DNA of 64,000 nucleotides from positions 62,001 through 126,000 of the forward strand of contig CAVWAP010000003.1 of the NCBI GenBank assembly GCA_963753055.1, read 5' to 3'. This document shows, piece by piece, positions 7,779 to 17,101 of the stretch. The notes beneath the pieces were generated by a model, which had not been told where the DNA came from, did not search any database, and saw nothing but the letters and a program-made list of their open reading frames with translations. Position numbers and translations under genes: made by a program. Each line of letters opens with the position of its first letter. Positions within the stretch are counted from its first letter, which is position 1. Origin of the DNA: JAUWGC01 sp963753055 (GTDB lineage Bacteria; Bacteroidota; Bacteroidia; Bacteroidales; B18-G4).

Positions 7779-8298
7779 TAAAAGCTGGACATTGTTTCTT
7801 GATCGCGATGGTGTGATCAATGAAAGGATAGTCGATGATTATGTAAAGAACCCATCTGAGTTTGATTTTTTACCCGGTGTCCTCCAGGCAATTAAGATTT
7901 TTACCAGCATCTTTGGAAATATATTCATCGTAACAAACCAACAGGGGATTGGCAAGGGGATCATGTCTGTTGATGACCTGAAACAAATTCATGATGCCAT
8001 GAAGCACTCAATCAATGTGCAGGGAGGAAGGATCAGAAAAATCTATTACAGTCCCTACCCGGCCAGCGATAATCATATAACACGTAAACCAAACACTGGA
8101 ATGGCTCTGCAGGCAAAAGAAGACTTTCCTGAAGTGGACTTTTCTAAATCTGTCATGATAGGAGATATGGAAAAGGATATTGAGTTTGGAAAAAAACTGG
8201 GTATGGTCACGGTTTTCATCGGTATTAAAGAACAATTTGATAATTTTGAGCCTGATTACAGGCACGACAGCCTGTTGTCTTTTGCAAAAATCTTGTAA
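7753..8298 (+). CDS. gmhB: HAD-IIIA phosphatase, heptose 1,7-bisphosphate phosphatase (GmhB-like)
   Basis: 181 aa HAD phosphatase with FLDRDGVINER at about 15-25 (nucleophile Asp17, acid Asp19), IVTNQQGIGKG near 60 and MIGDMEKDIEFG near the C-terminus. It removes the C7 phosphate from heptose 1,7-bisphosphate. The open frame reaches back to a TTG at 7720, but ATG 7753 fits the family start. The zinc loop of typical GmhB (CPHH...CxCRKP) is changed here: the segment reads YYSPYPASDNHITRKPNTGM, with no cysteine. The gene overlaps hddC and is followed one base later by the symporter start, so all four genes form one unit. Confidence 0.87.
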   Translation: MTSKDFSFDKSWTLFLDRDGVINERIVDDYVKNPSEFDFLPGVLQAIKIFTSIFGNIFIVTNQQGIGKGIMSVDDLKQIHDAMKHSINVQGGRIRKIYYSPYPASDNHITRKPNTGMALQAKEDFPEVDFSKSVMIGDMEKDIEFGKKLGMVTVFIGIKEQFDNFEPDYRHDSLLSFAKIL

Positions 8299-8299
8299 T

Positions 8300-9745
8300 T
8301 TGTCACCTGTATTAATATTTCTTAGTTTTTCTGTATATACGATCATGCTGTTTGTGGTCAGCTGGATAACCTCACGGAAATCTTCTAACGCTTCTTTTTT
8401 CCTGGGTGACCGCATCTCTCCATGGTTTGTTGTTGCTTACGGAATGATCGGGGCTTCCTTGTCCGGGGTAACTTTCATATCAATTCCCGGCGATGTTGGG
8501 TCAACCAAGTTTTCATACATGATTATTGTCATTGGCTACCTCTTTGGCTATATCATCATTGCCAATTTATTGCTTCCAATGTATTATAAACTGCAGCTTA
8601 CTTCAATCTACTCCTACCTGGAGCAGAGGTTTGGCTTCTGGTCATACAAAACAGGTGCATTTTTCTTCCTTGTTTCAAGAATTATCGGTGCTTCATTCAG
8701 AATGTTCCTTGTTGTAAATGTGCTTCAAATATTTGTTTTCGATGCCTGGGGCATTCCATTCTGGATGACAGTGACCTGCTTTATCATCCTGATCATGCTA
8801 TATACCTTTCGGGGTGGAATTAAAACAATCGTCTGGACAGATATGCTTCAGACTACATTTATGTTGTTGTCCGTAATCATTACAGTGGTATTGGTAGCCA
8901 CAACCCTTAATGTTTCTATGTCTGGATTGGTTGACCTGGTTAAGGAAAGCAGTTTTTCCCAATTCACTTTCTGGGAATGGCAACATAAGCATTTTGTACT
9001 GAAAGATTTCCTTGCCGGGATATTCATTGCAGTTGTCATGACCGGCCTGGACCAGGATATGATGCAGAAAAACCTTAGCTGCCGCAATCTGAAAGATGCG
9101 AAAAAGAATGTTTACTGGCTTGCTTCAGCTTTAATCCCCGTCAACCTGTTGTTCCTGTTCCTGGGTGCGGCATTATACATCTATGCCGGCAAGATGGGGT
9201 TTGCAGTCCCCGAGTTAACGGATAACCTGTTTCCGACCATGGCGCTGAAACATCTTGGATCATTTGCCGGTATGGTATTTATCATTGGTTTGATTGCTGC
9301 AGCCTATTCAAGCGCAGACAGTGCGATGACAGCCTTGACTACCTCATTCAGTGTGGATATGCTTGGCTTGCAGAAAAGGGACGACCTGACTGAAAAACAA
9401 AAGATCAGGGTGAGATACATTGTGCATATTGGAGTTGCTGCTACTGTATTGGCTGTTATCATCGTTTTCAGGGCCATAAATGACCAATCAGTTATCTCCA
9501 AGCTATTTACTATTGCTGGCTACACCTATGGCCCGCTGCTCGGTATTTATGCCTTTGGGTTGTTGACAGGATGGAAGGTTAAAGATAAATATGTACCGGT
9601 GGTTGCCATCATTTCCCCCCTGGTTTGTTACATCCTGAGTATCTACGATGAAAGGATTTTCAATGGTTATAATTTTGGCTTTGAACTGCTGATCATGAAT
9701 GGACTGCTTACATTTTTTGGTTTGTTAATAATTCATAGAAAATAA
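8300..9745 (+). CDS. sodium:solute symporter (SSS family)
   Basis: 481 aa with about 13 membrane segments. The N-terminal part has the FFLGDRISPWFVVAYGMIGA and SGVTFISIPG motifs typical of Bacteroidetes SSS transporters, and later AAAYSSADSAMTALTTSF. I choose the TTG at 8300: it gives MSPVLIFLSFSVYTIMLF, the normal family N-terminus. The longer open frame lies within gmhB, and ATG 8345 would remove half of the first membrane helix. The stop of gmhB ends at 8298, so expression should be coupled. The substrate (sugar, sialic acid, amino acid or other) cannot be assigned. Confidence 0.9.
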   Translation: MSPVLIFLSFSVYTIMLFVVSWITSRKSSNASFFLGDRISPWFVVAYGMIGASLSGVTFISIPGDVGSTKFSYMIIVIGYLFGYIIIANLLLPMYYKLQLTSIYSYLEQRFGFWSYKTGAFFFLVSRIIGASFRMFLVVNVLQIFVFDAWGIPFWMTVTCFIILIMLYTFRGGIKTIVWTDMLQTTFMLLSVIITVVLVATTLNVSMSGLVDLVKESSFSQFTFWEWQHKHFVLKDFLAGIFIAVVMTGLDQDMMQKNLSCRNLKDAKKNVYWLASALIPVNLLFLFLGAALYIYAGKMGFAVPELTDNLFPTMALKHLGSFAGMVFIIGLIAAAYSSADSAMTALTTSFSVDMLGLQKRDDLTEKQKIRVRYIVHIGVAATVLAVIIVFRAINDQSVISKLFTIAGYTYGPLLGIYAFGLLTGWKVKDKYVPVVAIISPLVCYILSIYDERIFNGYNFGFELLIMNGLLTFFGLLIIHRK

Positions 9746-9826
9746 TACCCGGTTCAGCGCCGGTAATTGCTTATCCTTTATTACTTTTACCACTTATTTA
9801 GAATAATTATCAATAATTAATTTAAC

Positions 9827-12016
9827 ATGGGAAATATTCGTTTTGAAGCAGTTGCAGCGGCAATAAATAGAAAGCCAAAGAAAATCACTCCTCCCTCTGG
9901 TAAGATATCTGACTATTTCGGAGAGCTTACTTTCAACGAAATATCGATGAAAGAATATCTCACCGAGGAAGCTTACAGGAAGGTTATTAATGCAATCAGG
10001 AAAGGGGAGAAGGTTGACAGGAAGGTAGCTGACCAGGTGGCCTCATCGCTGAAAGCATGGGCTATGACCAAGGGTGCAACTCATTATACACATTGGTTTC
10101 ATCCGCTGACCGGATCAACTGCAGAGAAGCATGATGCTTTCATTATGCCTGTTGATGGGGGAAGAGCTATTGAGAACTTTCACGGAAGCGAATTGATCCA
10201 GCAGGAACCTGATGCTTCAAGCTTTCCCAGCGGAGGGATAAGGAATACTTTTGAAGCCAGGGGATATACAGCCTGGGATCCCACTTCCCCGGCGTTTATC
10301 CTGAATAACACTTTGTGCATTCCAACCATATTTGTTTCCTATACGGGAGAAGCACTTGACTATAAAACGCCATTGCTGAAAACCCTTGCCAAAATTGATA
10401 AAGCCTCACTTGAGGTATGCAAATATTTTGATAAAGATGTGAACAAGGTGAATGTCACACTGGGATGGGAACAAGAGTATTTCCTGGTTGACACAGCGTT
10501 ATATTATTCCCGCCCTGATCTTGTGCTGACAGGCAGGACAGTCTTCGGACATGCTTCTGCAAAGGACCAGCAGTTATCAGACCATTATTTTGGCAGTATT
10601 GCTGAAAGGGTAACTGAATATATGAAGGACTTTGAGATAGAAGCTCACAGGCTTGGTATCCCTTTAAAGACAAGGCATAACGAGGTTGCACCAAACCAGT
10701 TTGAGTGTGCACCTGTCTTTGAAGAAGCCAACCTGGCTGTCGACCATAACCAGCTATTAATGCATATCATGCAAAAAGTGGCAAGAAACCACGATCTGAC
10801 AGTTCTCCTGCATGAGAAACCTTTTGCCAGGGTAAACGGATCTGGTAAGCATAACAACTGGTCGCTGATGACTGATACAGGTGTAAACTTGCTTTCCCCT
10901 GGCAAAACGGCAAAGTCAAATTTCCGCTTTATAACTTTCCTGATTAACACGATCAAGGCTGTTCATGATCATGAGGCTTTGGTGAGAGCCAGTATAAGCT
11001 CTGCAGGTAATGACCTTCGTTTGGGTGCCCATGAAGCCCCGCCAGCCATTATTTCTGTGTTTATAGGTTCACATCTGACGCAGATTTTAGAAGATATTCA
11101 AAAGAAAGTGAAAGCCGGGAAAATAAATGCAGATCTGAAAAATGATCTCGATCTTAAGATCGCTAAAATCCCGGAGATCCTGCTTGATAACACTGATCGC
11201 AACAGGACATCACCTTTTGCATTTACTGGAAATAAATTTGAATTCAGGGCAGTAGGTTCAGCAGATACCTGCTCTAATGCTATGACCGTTCTGAATCTTA
11301 TTGTTGCTGATCAGCTGCAACAGTTTAAGCGTGATGTGGATACATTGATATCTCAAAAAGTTAAGAAGGATGAAGCAATTCTGCAAGTTCTAAAACGTTA
11401 TATTACAGAGTCTAAGTCAGTGTTATTTGAAGGAAACAGTTATAGTGATGAGTGGGTCAGGGAAGCAGAAAAAAGAGGCTTATCCAACTTTAGGACAACC
11501 CCGGAAGCATTGAAATCCTTCTTGTCTAAAAAGTCACTTGATTTATACCAGCGCAATATGATTTTAACCAAAAGAGAGATGCAGGCCAGGTATGAAATCA
11601 AGCTGGAGAACTTCACCATTAAGATGCAGATAGAGTCCAGAGTGATGGGCGACATTGCCAAAAATCACATCATCCCAACAGCCATCCGGTATCAAAACTT
11701 ACTGGTTGAAAACACAAAAGGCTTGAAAGATGTATTAGACAGCAAAAGCTATATCAAACTATCAAAAAACCAGGTTCAGACCATCAAAGACATTTCTGAA
11801 CATGTATCTTCGATCAAAGATAATATCGACCTGATGGTTGATGAAAGAAGAAAGGCCAACCGCCTGGAGAGCACAGAAAAAATGGCGCATGCATACAACA
11901 CACTCGTCAAACCGTACTTTGAGACGATCCGTTACCATGTGGATAAGCTGGAGCTCCTGGTTGATGATAAGTTGTGGACCTTACCCAAGTATAGGGAGCT
12001 TCTCTTCATAAAGTAG
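9827..12016 (+). CDS. glnN: type III glutamine synthetase
   Basis: 729 aa, the characteristic length of GSIII. The N-terminal part carries a Bacteroidetes GSIII start (GNIRFEAVAAA) and ATHYTHWFHPLTGSTAEKHD near residue 85. The catalytic region includes GWEQEYFLVD near 213, KTRHNEVAPNQFE near 283, and GSGKHNNWSL near 343. It makes glutamine from glutamate, ammonia and ATP as a cytoplasmic oligomer and is a main route of ammonia assimilation in Bacteroidales. No regulator or ammonium transporter is next to it. Confidence 0.96.
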   Translation: MGNIRFEAVAAAINRKPKKITPPSGKISDYFGELTFNEISMKEYLTEEAYRKVINAIRKGEKVDRKVADQVASSLKAWAMTKGATHYTHWFHPLTGSTAEKHDAFIMPVDGGRAIENFHGSELIQQEPDASSFPSGGIRNTFEARGYTAWDPTSPAFILNNTLCIPTIFVSYTGEALDYKTPLLKTLAKIDKASLEVCKYFDKDVNKVNVTLGWEQEYFLVDTALYYSRPDLVLTGRTVFGHASAKDQQLSDHYFGSIAERVTEYMKDFEIEAHRLGIPLKTRHNEVAPNQFECAPVFEEANLAVDHNQLLMHIMQKVARNHDLTVLLHEKPFARVNGSGKHNNWSLMTDTGVNLLSPGKTAKSNFRFITFLINTIKAVHDHEALVRASISSAGNDLRLGAHEAPPAIISVFIGSHLTQILEDIQKKVKAGKINADLKNDLDLKIAKIPEILLDNTDRNRTSPFAFTGNKFEFRAVGSADTCSNAMTVLNLIVADQLQQFKRDVDTLISQKVKKDEAILQVLKRYITESKSVLFEGNSYSDEWVREAEKRGLSNFRTTPEALKSFLSKKSLDLYQRNMILTKREMQARYEIKLENFTIKMQIESRVMGDIAKNHIIPTAIRYQNLLVENTKGLKDVLDSKSYIKLSKNQVQTIKDISEHVSSIKDNIDLMVDERRKANRLESTEKMAHAYNTLVKPYFETIRYHVDKLELLVDDKLWTLPKYRELLFIK

Positions 12017-12081
12017 TTTTCTCTTTCAGTAACATTTTGCTGTCGAAATCAGTAAAACCAGGGTTAAACTATATCATACCA

Positions 12082-13260
12082 ATGGCACTCAGATCTATTT
12101 TACGACCAGTAGTACTCATGGCCTGCCTGTTATGGGGTGTTTCACTTTACTCTCAAATAAGTGTAGTGCACGTCGGACCTGGTTTTACGCAGGACAATTA
12201 CGAAGGTGTTTATTATGCCTTGCCAAGAACAGTGCTGAAGATAGATTTAGCGTTGGATAAGGTCACAAAAATCCAGGGCCCGTTTAGCCAGTATGCTGCT
12301 GAGTACCTTGGATTAAATGATGCTATAGAAAGAAACATCACTACTTACCAGCTTAAGCAGGTTAGCATGTCAACTTTATCCGAGCCTGATCCACAGCAGG
12401 TGTACTTTGTCGCCAGGAGTGATAAATCATCCCGGGAAGAGGAGGCATTGCTGCTTTCATTAAACAGCTCTGGTGTCTTTATGGGGGCCGAGCTGCTCAA
12501 ACCATTGGAAGAACAAAAAATTGGAATTGTAACAACCGACAACAATATAGATCCTGACAGCATAGAAAGATATTTCAGGTTCCTTGCAGTAAATAACCAG
12601 GGTATCAAAATTGATACCATCACCCGTAAGATCACTATCGATACCACTACCATTTACAACTATACTTATAAGTCAAGGATGGTGGAGAAGACAGATGAGC
12701 AAAAGGCTCGTGATGTCGTCGAACAGATTGAGATTATCAGGACAAACAGGTTTAATATCCTGACTGGATACCAGGAAGTGCCTTATTCCAAAGAAGCTAT
12801 GGAATTTATGGTAGAGCAACTGAACCGGATGGAGGAGGAGTACCTTGATCTTTTCAGGGGTAAAATTATTAAGCAGGAGGTCAGCTATTCCTATTTGTTC
12901 ATTCCTGCAACAGAAGATGCAAACGAAGAATGGGTCCCCGTTTTCGGGCTCTCAGAACTTGCAGGTTTTCAAAGCCTGAAAGACGCTAATGATGAACTTT
13001 TCTATGTTTCTTTGAAAGGAATCGGGACTTCACAGTATACTGGCTCGCAGATAGCTGGCCCAGGAAAATCTATCCCGGGGCTCTCATTTCGTGTTCCTGA
13101 GCAGGTTAACATAAGCATTAAGTACAAGGGTAAGAGTCATGATGTGATGATGACTGAAATTGCACAATTCGGCACTGTAAGTATATTACCGGCAGGAACA
13201 ACAAAGATGAGCCTGCATCCCTCTACTGGTGCAATAAAAAGTGTTTTGATCGAATACTAG
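12082..13260 (+). CDS. DUF4831 family secreted protein
   Basis: 392 aa. A signal peptide (residues about 1-25, ending SLYSQ) is followed by a region starting SVVHVGPGFTQDNYEGVYYALPRTVLKID, which matches DUF4831 proteins of Bacteroidetes. Their function is unknown. The open frame extends to a TTG at 12037, but ATG 12082 places the signal peptide at the N-terminus. It follows glnN by 65 bp and converges tail to tail with kdsA, with one base between the stops. No catalytic motif was recognised. Confidence 0.82.
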   Translation: MALRSILRPVVLMACLLWGVSLYSQISVVHVGPGFTQDNYEGVYYALPRTVLKIDLALDKVTKIQGPFSQYAAEYLGLNDAIERNITTYQLKQVSMSTLSEPDPQQVYFVARSDKSSREEEALLLSLNSSGVFMGAELLKPLEEQKIGIVTTDNNIDPDSIERYFRFLAVNNQGIKIDTITRKITIDTTTIYNYTYKSRMVEKTDEQKARDVVEQIEIIRTNRFNILTGYQEVPYSKEAMEFMVEQLNRMEEEYLDLFRGKIIKQEVSYSYLFIPATEDANEEWVPVFGLSELAGFQSLKDANDELFYVSLKGIGTSQYTGSQIAGPGKSIPGLSFRVPEQVNISIKYKGKSHDVMMTEIAQFGTVSILPAGTTKMSLHPSTGAIKSVLIEY

Positions 13261-13261
13261 A

Positions 13262-14074
13262 TTACTGAATAGCTTTCCTGATTTTTATCAAACGGGCCAG
13301 CATCTCTTCAAGGAGGCCCAGGTTCAGCATATTTTCACCATCAGATAAAGCCGTGGACGGATCGGGGTGAGTTTCGATGAAAAGGCCATCAACACCAACG
13401 GCAATACCGGCCCTGGCAATGGTTTCAATCATATCAGGTGCACCACCGGTAACACCGCTGCTTTGATTTGGCTTTTGGAGGGAATGTGTGATGTCAAGCA
13501 CAACCGGACAGCCCGTCTTTTTGAGTGATGGGATGTTTCTGAAATCAACCACCAGGTCCTGGTAACCATACATATTGCCCCGTTCCGTGATCATAACTTT
13601 GCTGTTACCTGATTTAGTAACTTTTTCAACTGCAAACTGCATTGCTTCAGCTGATAAGAATTGAGCTTTTTTAATGTTAATGGGCTTACCGGTCTTAGCC
13701 GCTGCTACGAGCAATTCAGTTTGCCTGCACAGAAAAGCCGGGATCTGAAGCATATCAACATATTCTGCAGCCATATCCGCTTCATGTACAGCATGGATAT
13801 CGGTTATTGTAGGCAGGTCAAGCTCGGTTCCTACATTTCTGATGATATGAAGTGCCTCAGCATCGCCAATGCCGGTAAATGAATCCAGTCTGGAGCGATT
13901 TGCCTTCTTGTAGGATGCCTTGAAGATAAAAGGTATTTGCAGGTTGCGGGCTATATCATTAACTTCCTTCGCAATCTTGTATGGGGTCTCATCATTCTCC
14001 ACGACACAGGGGCCTGCGATCAGAAAAAAATTGCCGCTATCCAGGTTTTTTATCTTTGGGATTGTGTTTAACAT
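13262..14074 (-). CDS. kdsA: 3-deoxy-8-phosphooctulonate synthase
   Basis: 270 aa, the usual length. Motifs include FFLIAGPCVVE near the start, FKASYKKANRS near 51-61, and ITERGNMYGYQDLVVDFR near 164. It condenses phosphoenolpyruvate with D-arabinose 5-phosphate to Kdo 8-phosphate, the first step to Kdo for lipopolysaccharide. It is the third gene of a minus-strand unit (unknown protein, rarA, kdsA), 14 bases after rarA. Confidence 0.95.
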   Translation of the reverse strand: MLNTIPKIKNLDSGNFFLIAGPCVVENDETPYKIAKEVNDIARNLQIPFIFKASYKKANRSRLDSFTGIGDAEALHIIRNVGTELDLPTITDIHAVHEADMAAEYVDMLQIPAFLCRQTELLVAAAKTGKPINIKKAQFLSAEAMQFAVEKVTKSGNSKVMITERGNMYGYQDLVVDFRNIPSLKKTGCPVVLDITHSLQKPNQSSGVTGGAPDMIETIARAGIAVGVDGLFIETHPDPSTALSDGENMLNLGLLEEMLARLIKIRKAIQ

Positions 14075-14088
14075 GGCGCTACTTGAAA

Positions 14089-15360
14089 TTAATAATTATA
14101 CTTGTTTTTCCATAATGATTTCAGGCGCTCCCGGATCTCCTTCTCACGACGGTTGTCACCAGGATCATAGAATTGTTTTCCCTTGATCTCCTCTGGAAGA
14201 AACTCAAGATCAACGAAATTATTGTCATAACTATGGGCATATTTATACCCTTCACCATAGCCAATCTCTTTCATCAGTTTGGTAGGTGCATTACGGATAT
14301 GCAGAGGCACTGATAGATCACCGCTCTTCTTTACTTCTGAGAGGGCGTGTTCTATGGCGAAATATGATGCATTGCTTTTCGCTGAAGAGGCCAGGTAAAT
14401 GGCTGTTTGTGAGAGAATGATCCTGCATTCAGGGTATCCTATCTGAGTCACTGCTTCAAAGCAGGCTTCAGCAAGCAACAGTGCATTGGGATTGGCATTG
14501 CCTATATCCTCGGATGCCAGGATAAGCATTCTCCTTGCAATGAACTTAGGGTCTTCTCCGGCTTCAATCATCCTGGCAAGCCAGTAGACTGCTGCATTGG
14601 GATCAGATCCCCTCATCGCCTTGATAAAGGCGCTGATGATATCATAATGCATTTCACCGGATTTATCATAAATAGCAAGGTTCTGCTGTATAACATCCAA
14701 TGCCTTGTCATTGGTGATATCGACTTCTTTCTGGCCTTCCTCCGAATGAATGATCAGCTCCAGGGCATTAAGTAATTTCCTGGCGTCGCCACCTGAAATG
14801 CGCATCAAGGCTTCATCTTCCTTAACATTTATCTTGATCTTCTCTGACTTTTCTATGTACTGAATAGTCTTATCAAGCAGAATATTCAAATCCTCTTTCT
14901 CGAATGGCCTCAGGATATAAACCTGGCAACGGGATAGGAGGGGAGAGATGACTTCAAAAGAAGGATTCTCTGTGGTGGCGCCAATCAATGTTACAATGCC
15001 CTTTTCAACTGCACCCAGGAGAGAGTCCTGCTGCGACTTGCTGAAGCGATGGATCTCATCGATAAACAGGATAGCCTGTCCAAACCCATACTTTGCCTTC
15101 TTGATAACCTCCCTGACATCCTTTACACCAGAACTAACCGCACTGAGGGTATAGAACTCACGTTTTAGCTGCTGCGAAATGATATAAGCCAGTGTCGTCT
15201 TGCCAACACCCGGAGGTCCCCACAGGATCATCGATGGAATATTTCCCGACTCGATCGCCTTCCTGAGTATAGCACCATCACCCACCAGGTGCTGCTGCCC
15301 CAGGTAATCATCCAACGTCGCCGGACGCAATTTTTCGGCCAATGGTACATTCATATTCAT
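14089..15360 (-). CDS. rarA: replication-associated recombination protein A (MgsA/RarA AAA ATPase)
   Basis: 423 aa. The N-terminus PLAEKLRPATLDDYLGQQHL is the family signature, Walker A GPPGVGKT is at 48-55 and Walker B LFIDEIHR at about 99-106. The C-terminal half has the MgsA tetramerisation region with KLMKEIGYGEGYKYAHSYD. It acts at stalled replication forks with SSB and RecA. The start codon overlaps the stop of the upstream gene (ATGA), and the upstream bases are a pure purine tract (15361-15418) that may serve as the ribosome-binding region. An alternative start is Met3. Confidence 0.94.
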   Translation of the reverse strand: MNMNVPLAEKLRPATLDDYLGQQHLVGDGAILRKAIESGNIPSMILWGPPGVGKTTLAYIISQQLKREFYTLSAVSSGVKDVREVIKKAKYGFGQAILFIDEIHRFSKSQQDSLLGAVEKGIVTLIGATTENPSFEVISPLLSRCQVYILRPFEKEDLNILLDKTIQYIEKSEKIKINVKEDEALMRISGGDARKLLNALELIIHSEEGQKEVDITNDKALDVIQQNLAIYDKSGEMHYDIISAFIKAMRGSDPNAAVYWLARMIEAGEDPKFIARRMLILASEDIGNANPNALLLAEACFEAVTQIGYPECRIILSQTAIYLASSAKSNASYFAIEHALSEVKKSGDLSVPLHIRNAPTKLMKEIGYGEGYKYAHSYDNNFVDLEFLPEEIKGKQFYDPGDNRREKEIRERLKSLWKNKYNY

Positions 15361-16838
15361 CTCTCTTCTCTCTTCTCTCTTTTCTCTTCTCTCTTTTCTC
15401 TTCTCTCTTCTCTCTTTTCATACCCAAAAAGCCCCTTCTCCTTTATCTCCTTCTCAATATACTTAGGCACCATCTTCTCCCAGCCTCGCTCTCCTTCCCT
15501 GATCATCCTGAGCACATTGGCAGAGTTGATATGGAGCCATTCCTTCTTTACCTGCTTAACATCTAAAATTTTCTTGTTTTTAATCAGAAACTGCAGCAGG
15601 TCTTCGTAACCACTTGGAAATATGATGTCTTTTATTGTCAGTAATTCGCCAACCGGCTCTTTGCTGTCAATAGAAACGGCCGAAATAGTAGGATAGATAT
15701 AGACTTTCATGTTCTCAATGAACAATTTCCCAAAAGCCTCCAAAATGCCTCCTTTAAGGTGATCGTAGTAATTGACATTGACCACTTCGAGAAATGTAGG
15801 CATTCCTATTATGACACGTAAATTCTTTATGTTGAATGTCGAAAAGTAATCTACGAGCCTGTAGTATTCACGAAACACTGAGATCATAACATTTTGCCCC
15901 ATTCCATTCAGCAAATCAACCCTCTCCAGGAAATCCCGTTCATCAATATCTCCTTTACCCAGCAGGTTGTTCACAGAAATCTCGCAAAGTGCCAGTGTGT
16001 TGTCGCGGTCATAATCTTCATCACGTTTAAATATCCTGTAGCTTGACCTTAACATGTCGAATCCTACATTGTGTATGGGCCGGAAGGCGCCCCGGAAAAG
16101 CAAAACATTCTTTTTATAAAGCATATCTGCGGGTTGCTGGACCTCTCCATTCCTGTCAAACATCATCGCTGATGTCATCTCGTTTTTAACCAGTTGCACA
16201 CCCAGTAATCGATTATCAACGTAGTCAAGGTCCGGGCCCCTCATCCTCATCATGGTAACCTCTACACGGTCATTGCTAATGTTATCCATTAAAGATCTAA
16301 GAAACTCAGCAGGCCGGTCAACGAAGTTATAACAGGCGAAGATCAGGTTGACTCCAAGTATCCCCAGGGTTTGCTGCTGTAAGGTTGTGTCATTTTCCAA
16401 CAGGTTAACATGAAACAAGACTTCGTTCGGATCGGTATTGGGCTTGTTCTGAAATCGCATCCCAAGCCAACCATGGCTGTAATTATCCTTCTTGTAATTT
16501 AATGTGGATACAGTATTTGCAAAAGCAAAATAGGTGGTAGAATCATCCCGTTTTTCTGCAAGAAGGCTCAGGCACTCATCGTACTCGGCATTAAGCATTT
16601 TACATAAGCGTTCTTCAGACACATACCTGCCAGGTTTGTTGTTATTATACAGCCTGTCGCTGAATAGTTTATCGTAGGCAGAGATAGATTTGGCAATAGT
16701 GCCTGAAGCACCCCCTGCAAGGAAAAAATTTCGTGCTACTTCCTGCCCTCCACCGATTTCAGCAATAGTCCCGTAAATAGCCTGGCTTAAATTAATTCGC
16801 AAAGCTTTACGGTTAGTGCTTAGCACATCCCTGTCCAT
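15357..16838 (-). CDS. conserved protein of unknown function (AEIGGGQEVARNFF family)
   Basis: 493 aa, no signal peptide or membrane segment. The first 60 residues carry AEIGGGQEVARNFFLAGGAS and GTIAKSISAYD, which I recognise as a signature of a conserved cytosolic family of about 480 residues with no secure function. The rest includes GWLGMRFQ near 124 and GILGVNLIFACYNF near 158. The last about 20 residues are only K, R and E and are encoded by a GA microsatellite that runs to the rarA start, so the natural C-terminus is probably near GLFGYE. The stop overlaps the rarA start (ATGA). Confidence 0.8.
   Translation of the reverse strand: MDRDVLSTNRKALRINLSQAIYGTIAEIGGGQEVARNFFLAGGASGTIAKSISAYDKLFSDRLYNNNKPGRYVSEERLCKMLNAEYDECLSLLAEKRDDSTTYFAFANTVSTLNYKKDNYSHGWLGMRFQNKPNTDPNEVLFHVNLLENDTTLQQQTLGILGVNLIFACYNFVDRPAEFLRSLMDNISNDRVEVTMMRMRGPDLDYVDNRLLGVQLVKNEMTSAMMFDRNGEVQQPADMLYKKNVLLFRGAFRPIHNVGFDMLRSSYRIFKRDEDYDRDNTLALCEISVNNLLGKGDIDERDFLERVDLLNGMGQNVMISVFREYYRLVDYFSTFNIKNLRVIIGMPTFLEVVNVNYYDHLKGGILEAFGKLFIENMKVYIYPTISAVSIDSKEPVGELLTIKDIIFPSGYEDLLQFLIKNKKILDVKQVKKEWLHINSANVLRMIREGERGWEKMVPKYIEKEIKEKGLFGYEKREERREKREEKREKREER
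15361..15418. repeat. polypurine/polypyrimidine microsatellite
   Basis: About 58 bases of only C and T on the plus strand (TCTCTTCTCTCTT-type units). It lies inside the 3' end of the upstream gene and immediately before the rarA start codon. Slippage would alter the C-terminal tail, the stop position and the spacing to rarA. Confidence 0.9.
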
Positions 16839-16864
16839 AATTCTGAAGATTAAATGACTGATGT

Positions 16865-16872
16865 CAAAGATA
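16865..16872 (-). promoter_or_regulatory. putative -7 box (TATCTTTG) of the unknown protein-rarA-kdsA unit
   Basis: TATCTTTG on the minus strand, 27 bases upstream of the start at 16838, matches TAnnTTTG. The upstream -33 element is not convincing, hence moderate confidence. Confidence 0.5.
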
Positions 16873-16954
16873 CGAATTAAGAAACATTAAAAAATTTGAG
16901 TGCATTCTGCTTACTTTTTTTTAATACTAACGTATAATCTTAACTTCTGTATAT

Positions 16955-16962
16955 TATCTTTG
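16955..16962 (+). promoter_or_regulatory. putative -7 box (TATCTTTG) of the hybrid kinase
   Basis: TATCTTTG about 140 bases upstream of the kinase start and divergent from the box at 16865-16872. No clear -33 element. It would give a leader of about 130 bases. Confidence 0.45.
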
Positions 16963-17101
16963 TATATAGGATGGAAAAAGATGTTTAAATTCATTGTTCT
17001 GTGCTGCTTGCAGAGCATCCGGTAGAATTTTTCATAATATATCAAGGATAGTTGTAGTATAGCTGATTCATCACCAGATTAACTAGGTGAAACTGACAAG
17101 T

